Origin: Pseudarthrobacter sp. NamB4
GTDB taxonomy: Bacteria; Actinomycetota; Actinomycetes; Actinomycetales; Micrococcaceae
Direction: 5' to 3'
Assembly: GCF_005796185.1 (NCBI RefSeq)
Contig: NZ_VAHM01000008.1
Coordinates: 62,001 to 126,000, forward strand
Length of the DNA stretch: 64,000 bases
In this document: piece after piece, positions 61,751 through 64,000 of the stretch
Position numbering within the stretch: position 1 is the first letter of the stretch
Layout of the letters: each line of letters starts with the position of its first letter
Translations under genes and position numbers: made by a program
The notes under the pieces: model-generated
What the model was told of the DNA's origin: nothing
The model's input: only the letters and a program-made list of their open reading frames with translations
Databases searched by the model: none

Positions 61751-62521
61751 TTACTGGCCGGCGTCGAGGTACTGGTCTGCCCAAGCCGCGATGATCCGCG
61801 CGGCCCGTGCGGCCTGGCCCTTGCCTGTCAGCAGGTGGTCGCTTCCCTCGAGGGACACGAAGTTTCGCGGATGCCGGGCCGTCTGGAAGATGGTGCTGGC
61901 GTTCTCGATCCCCACCGTGTTGTCTGTGGGGGAGTGGAGCACCATGAGCGGCTTATGGAGCTGCCTGATGCAGTCGGTCAGGTCGGCGTTCTCCAGGTCT
62001 TCCACGAAGTGCCTGCGGATCTCCACGCGTTTTCCGCCAAGGTCCACTTCGGCGCTGCCCTCGCTGAGGATCTTGTCCAGTGCGGCGTCGAAGACATGGG
62101 CCACGTGCTTCGGCGAGAAGGGAGCGCCAACGGTAGCGACGGCGTCGAGTTCGGGGATCTCCCGGGCAGCAGCGAGGACCGCCGCGCCGCCGAACGAATG
62201 GCCCACCAGCAAGGAAATCTGCTTCCCCTCGCTGCGCATGAACTCCGCGGCCTTGACGGTGTCCGCCACCTTGTGGCTGAACGACCCCGCCGACGATTCG
62301 CCCGCGGAGCCGCCCAGGCCCAGGTTGTCGAAGCGGAGCATCCCCACGCCGCTGTCGGCGAATGCCTTGCACATGCGGGAAGCCGACGGGCTGTCCTTGC
62401 CCAGGGTGAAGCCATGGGAAAAGACTCCCCAGCCCTTGGCCGGACCTTCGGGAACATCGATGATGCCGGAGAGCAACTCGCCGGTGGAGCCTTCGAAACT
62501 GACCTTTTCGGAGTGGGACAC
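61751..62521 (-). CDS. Alpha/beta hydrolase, probable serine esterase
   Basis: A 256-residue alpha/beta hydrolase. The nucleophile elbow is VGHSFGGAAVL (Ser about 115). WGVFSHGFTLGKDSPS holds the oxyanion region, Asp is expected in VLHSPTDNTVG and His in EGSDHLLTG. Similar proteins in actinobacteria are fused to OsmC domains, and here the OsmC part is absent. GTG 62521 with AAAGGGGA ahead is preferred to upstream starts at 62551 or 62734. It lies in the same direction as sdhB but is separated from it by a strong terminator. Confidence 0.82.
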   Translation of the reverse strand: MSHSEKVSFEGSTGELLSGIIDVPEGPAKGWGVFSHGFTLGKDSPSASRMCKAFADSGVGMLRFDNLGLGGSAGESSAGSFSHKVADTVKAAEFMRSEGKQISLLVGHSFGGAAVLAAAREIPELDAVATVGAPFSPKHVAHVFDAALDKILSEGSAEVDLGGKRVEIRRHFVEDLENADLTDCIRQLHKPLMVLHSPTDNTVGIENASTIFQTARHPRNFVSLEGSDHLLTGKGQAARAARIIAAWADQYLDAGQ

Positions 62522-62568
62522 TTCGTCCCCTTTCGTTCGTTGCCGATGCATGACTGACTGCTGAAACA

Positions 62569-62610
62569 ACGACGGCGCCGTCCCCCTCGTGTGGGGGCCG
62601 GCGCCGTCGT
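62569..62610 (-). terminator. Terminator of the sdh operon
   Basis: ACGACGGCGCCG-T-CCCCC pairs with GGGGG-CC-GGCGCCGTCGT around TCGTGT. It lies 16 bases after the sdhB stop. Confidence 0.88.
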
Positions 62611-62625
62611 CCGCTTGGTCCTTTG

Positions 62626-63408
62626 TCAGATCTTGCGGGAAAGGATTGCCTGCTTGACTTCCTGGATGGCCTGGGTCACCTGGATGCCGCGGGGGCATGC
62701 TTCCGAGCAGTTGAAGGTAGTGCGGCAGCGCCACACGCCTTCCTTGTCGTTGAGGATCTCCAGCCGCATGTCGCCAGCATCATCCCGGGAGTCGAAGATA
62801 AAGCGGTGCGCGTTGACGATCGCTGCCGGGCCGAAGTACTGGCCGTCGGTCCAGAAAACCGGGCAGGAGGAGGTGCAGGCTGCGCAGAGGATGCACTTGG
62901 TGGTGTCGTCGAAACGCTCGCGGTCCTCGGCGGACTGCAGGCGTTCCCGCGTGGGCTCGTGCCCCTTGTTAATGAGGAACGGCATGACCTCGCGGTACGA
63001 CTGGAAGAACGGTTCCATGTCCACGATGAGGTCCTTCTCCACCGGCAGGCCCTTGATGGGCTCGACGGTGATGGGCTTGGACGTGTCCAAGTCCTTCAGC
63101 AGTGTCTTGCAGGCCAAGCGGTTTCGGCCGTTGATGCGCATGGCATCCGAGCCGCACACGCCGTGGGCGCAGGAGCGGCGGAAGGAAAGGCTGCCGTCGA
63201 TCTCCCACTTGACCTTGTGCAGGGCATCCAGCACGCGATCCGTGCCGTACATGGTCAGGTGGAAGTCATCCCAGGTGGCTTCCTCGGAGACCTCCGGGTT
63301 GTACCGGCGGACTCGCATGTGAACATCGAAGGTGGGGATTTCGCCACCACCCCCGACGCCGGCAGGCAGCTCAACCTTGGAGGCTGGCTCAGCGAATTCA
63401 GTGCTCAT
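62626..63408 (-). CDS. sdhB: Succinate dehydrogenase iron-sulfur subunit
   Basis: A 260-residue subunit of respiratory complex II. The [2Fe-2S] ligands are in RSCAHGVCGSDAMRINGRNRLAC, split over C-x4-C and the distal Cys. The [4Fe-4S] and [3Fe-4S] ligands are in KCILCAACTSSCPVFW and FNCSEACPRGI. It passes electrons from the flavoprotein to quinone. It starts two bases behind the sdhA stop. Membrane-anchor genes sdhC/D are expected upstream, outside the window. Confidence 0.97.
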   Translation of the reverse strand: MSTEFAEPASKVELPAGVGGGGEIPTFDVHMRVRRYNPEVSEEATWDDFHLTMYGTDRVLDALHKVKWEIDGSLSFRRSCAHGVCGSDAMRINGRNRLACKTLLKDLDTSKPITVEPIKGLPVEKDLIVDMEPFFQSYREVMPFLINKGHEPTRERLQSAEDRERFDDTTKCILCAACTSSCPVFWTDGQYFGPAAIVNAHRFIFDSRDDAGDMRLEILNDKEGVWRCRTTFNCSEACPRGIQVTQAIQEVKQAILSRKI

Positions 63409-63410
63409 CC

Positions 63411-64000
63411 TTAGTACTTCCTCACCATCGGCTCGTAGCGGGTAAAGACAACCGGCTTGGTGTCCAGGCGGATGCCGGCAATGGATTCTGCCGATGCGCC
63501 CGCAGGGGCCTCGTTGTCCTTGTACGCCATGGAGTGCTTCATGAATTTCTCATCGTTGCGCTCGGGGAAGTCCTCGCGGAAGTGTCCGCCGCGGGATTCC
63601 TCGCGGTACAGGGCTGCCACGGTCATCACCTTGGCCAGCTCCAGCAGGAAGCCGAGTTCAACGGCCTCGAGCAGGTCCAGGTTGAAGCGCTTGCCCTTGT
63701 CCTGAACATTGATCCGCTTGTACCGCTCCTCAAAGGAGGCGATATCACTCAGGACCTGGTTCAGTGTTTCGGCCGTGCGGAACACCTGCATGTTGGCGTC
63801 CATGGTGTCCTGCAGCTCCTTGCGGATGACAGCCACCTTTTCGTCGCCGGTGCCGTTGCGGGCGATGTCCAGCAGCTCCGTGGTGTAGGCCACCGGGTTT
63901 TCCGGCAGCTCCACGAACTGGGCAGTCTTGGCATATTCCGCAGCAGCGATACCGGCACGCTTGCCGAACACGTTGATGTCCAGCAGCGAGTTGGTGCCCA
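63411..64000 (-). CDS. sdhA: Succinate dehydrogenase flavoprotein subunit, C-terminal part
   Basis: The frame stays open to the end of the window, so only the last 195 residues are seen. Visible phrases LGTNSLLDINVFGKRAG (FAD contact), ELGFLLELAKVMTVAALYREESRGGHFREDFPERND (the Arg-rich C-terminal motif, split at EES) and the final KPVVFTRYEPMVRKY identify SdhA. The start and FAD-attachment His lie outside the window. It is co-transcribed with sdhB. Confidence 0.96.
   Translation of the reverse strand, partial: GTNSLLDINVFGKRAGIAAAEYAKTAQFVELPENPVAYTTELLDIARNGTGDEKVAVIRKELQDTMDANMQVFRTAETLNQVLSDIASFEERYKRINVQDKGKRFNLDLLEAVELGFLLELAKVMTVAALYREESRGGHFREDFPERNDEKFMKHSMAYKDNEAPAGASAESIAGIRLDTKPVVFTRYEPMVRKY

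Overview
The window reads as a chromosomal segment of a high-GC actinobacterium, most likely Arthrobacter or Pseudarthrobacter (Micrococcaceae). The evidence is the strong GC bias at third codon positions, frequent GTG and TTG starts, apparent leaderless promoters, a monomeric NADP-isocitrate dehydrogenase, a perM-like gene near purN and purH, and a cell-wall protein with an LAxTG sortase signal. The genus is an inference from gene content, not a database match.

Left third (1-23 kb). A Tat-exported PhoD phosphatase, a TfoX-domain protein and an SDR oxidoreductase come first. Next is a MocR regulator divergent from a DMT exporter and PaiB-type flavoprotein pair. A complete IS481-family element (6356-7427, 6-bp target duplication) sits exactly at the stop codon of a secreted protein with six ChW repeats. 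Then come rlmC, a broken mmuM, small membrane and stress proteins, a PAS-PAS-GGDEF-EAL protein, a coupled UDP-sugar dehydrogenase and mannosyltransferase pair, and a PRC-barrel gene whose DUF2382 part is damaged.

Middle (21-44 kb). The perM-like gene, purN and purH are interleaved with leftward genes. They are followed by a secreted trypsin-like protease with a small overlapping ORF, icd, a DMT/LysR divergent pair, a Ser/Thr kinase coupled to a lipoprotein, and two secreted repetitive proteins, one with a sortase signal. A ROK regulator then precedes a multiple-monosaccharide ABC transporter (mmsA-mmsB-chvE). The same inverted-repeat operator lies in front of both the ROK gene and the transporter.

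Right third (44-64 kb). A lysine-degradation module consists of a 5-aminovaleramidase, a PucR regulator, an APC permease and a lysine 2-monooxygenase. One-carbon genes follow: purU divergent from a ZTP-riboswitch-led glyA-folD operon. The rest is a three-gene drug/polymer-type ABC exporter, exonuclease III, trpS, a 2'-5' RNA ligase-like gene, a YihY/BrkB protein, a decayed gene remnant, an alpha/beta hydrolase, sdhB and the 3' part of sdhA.

No tRNA, rRNA, CRISPR array, prophage or secondary-metabolite cluster was seen. Three loci are visibly broken: mmuM, the DUF2382 tail and the remnant at 61.4 kb. The most rewarding items are the lysine cluster, the paired ROK operators, the ZTP riboswitch, the protease with its small partner ORF, and the repeat-rich surface proteins. 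I did not find a clearly undescribed multi-gene system.
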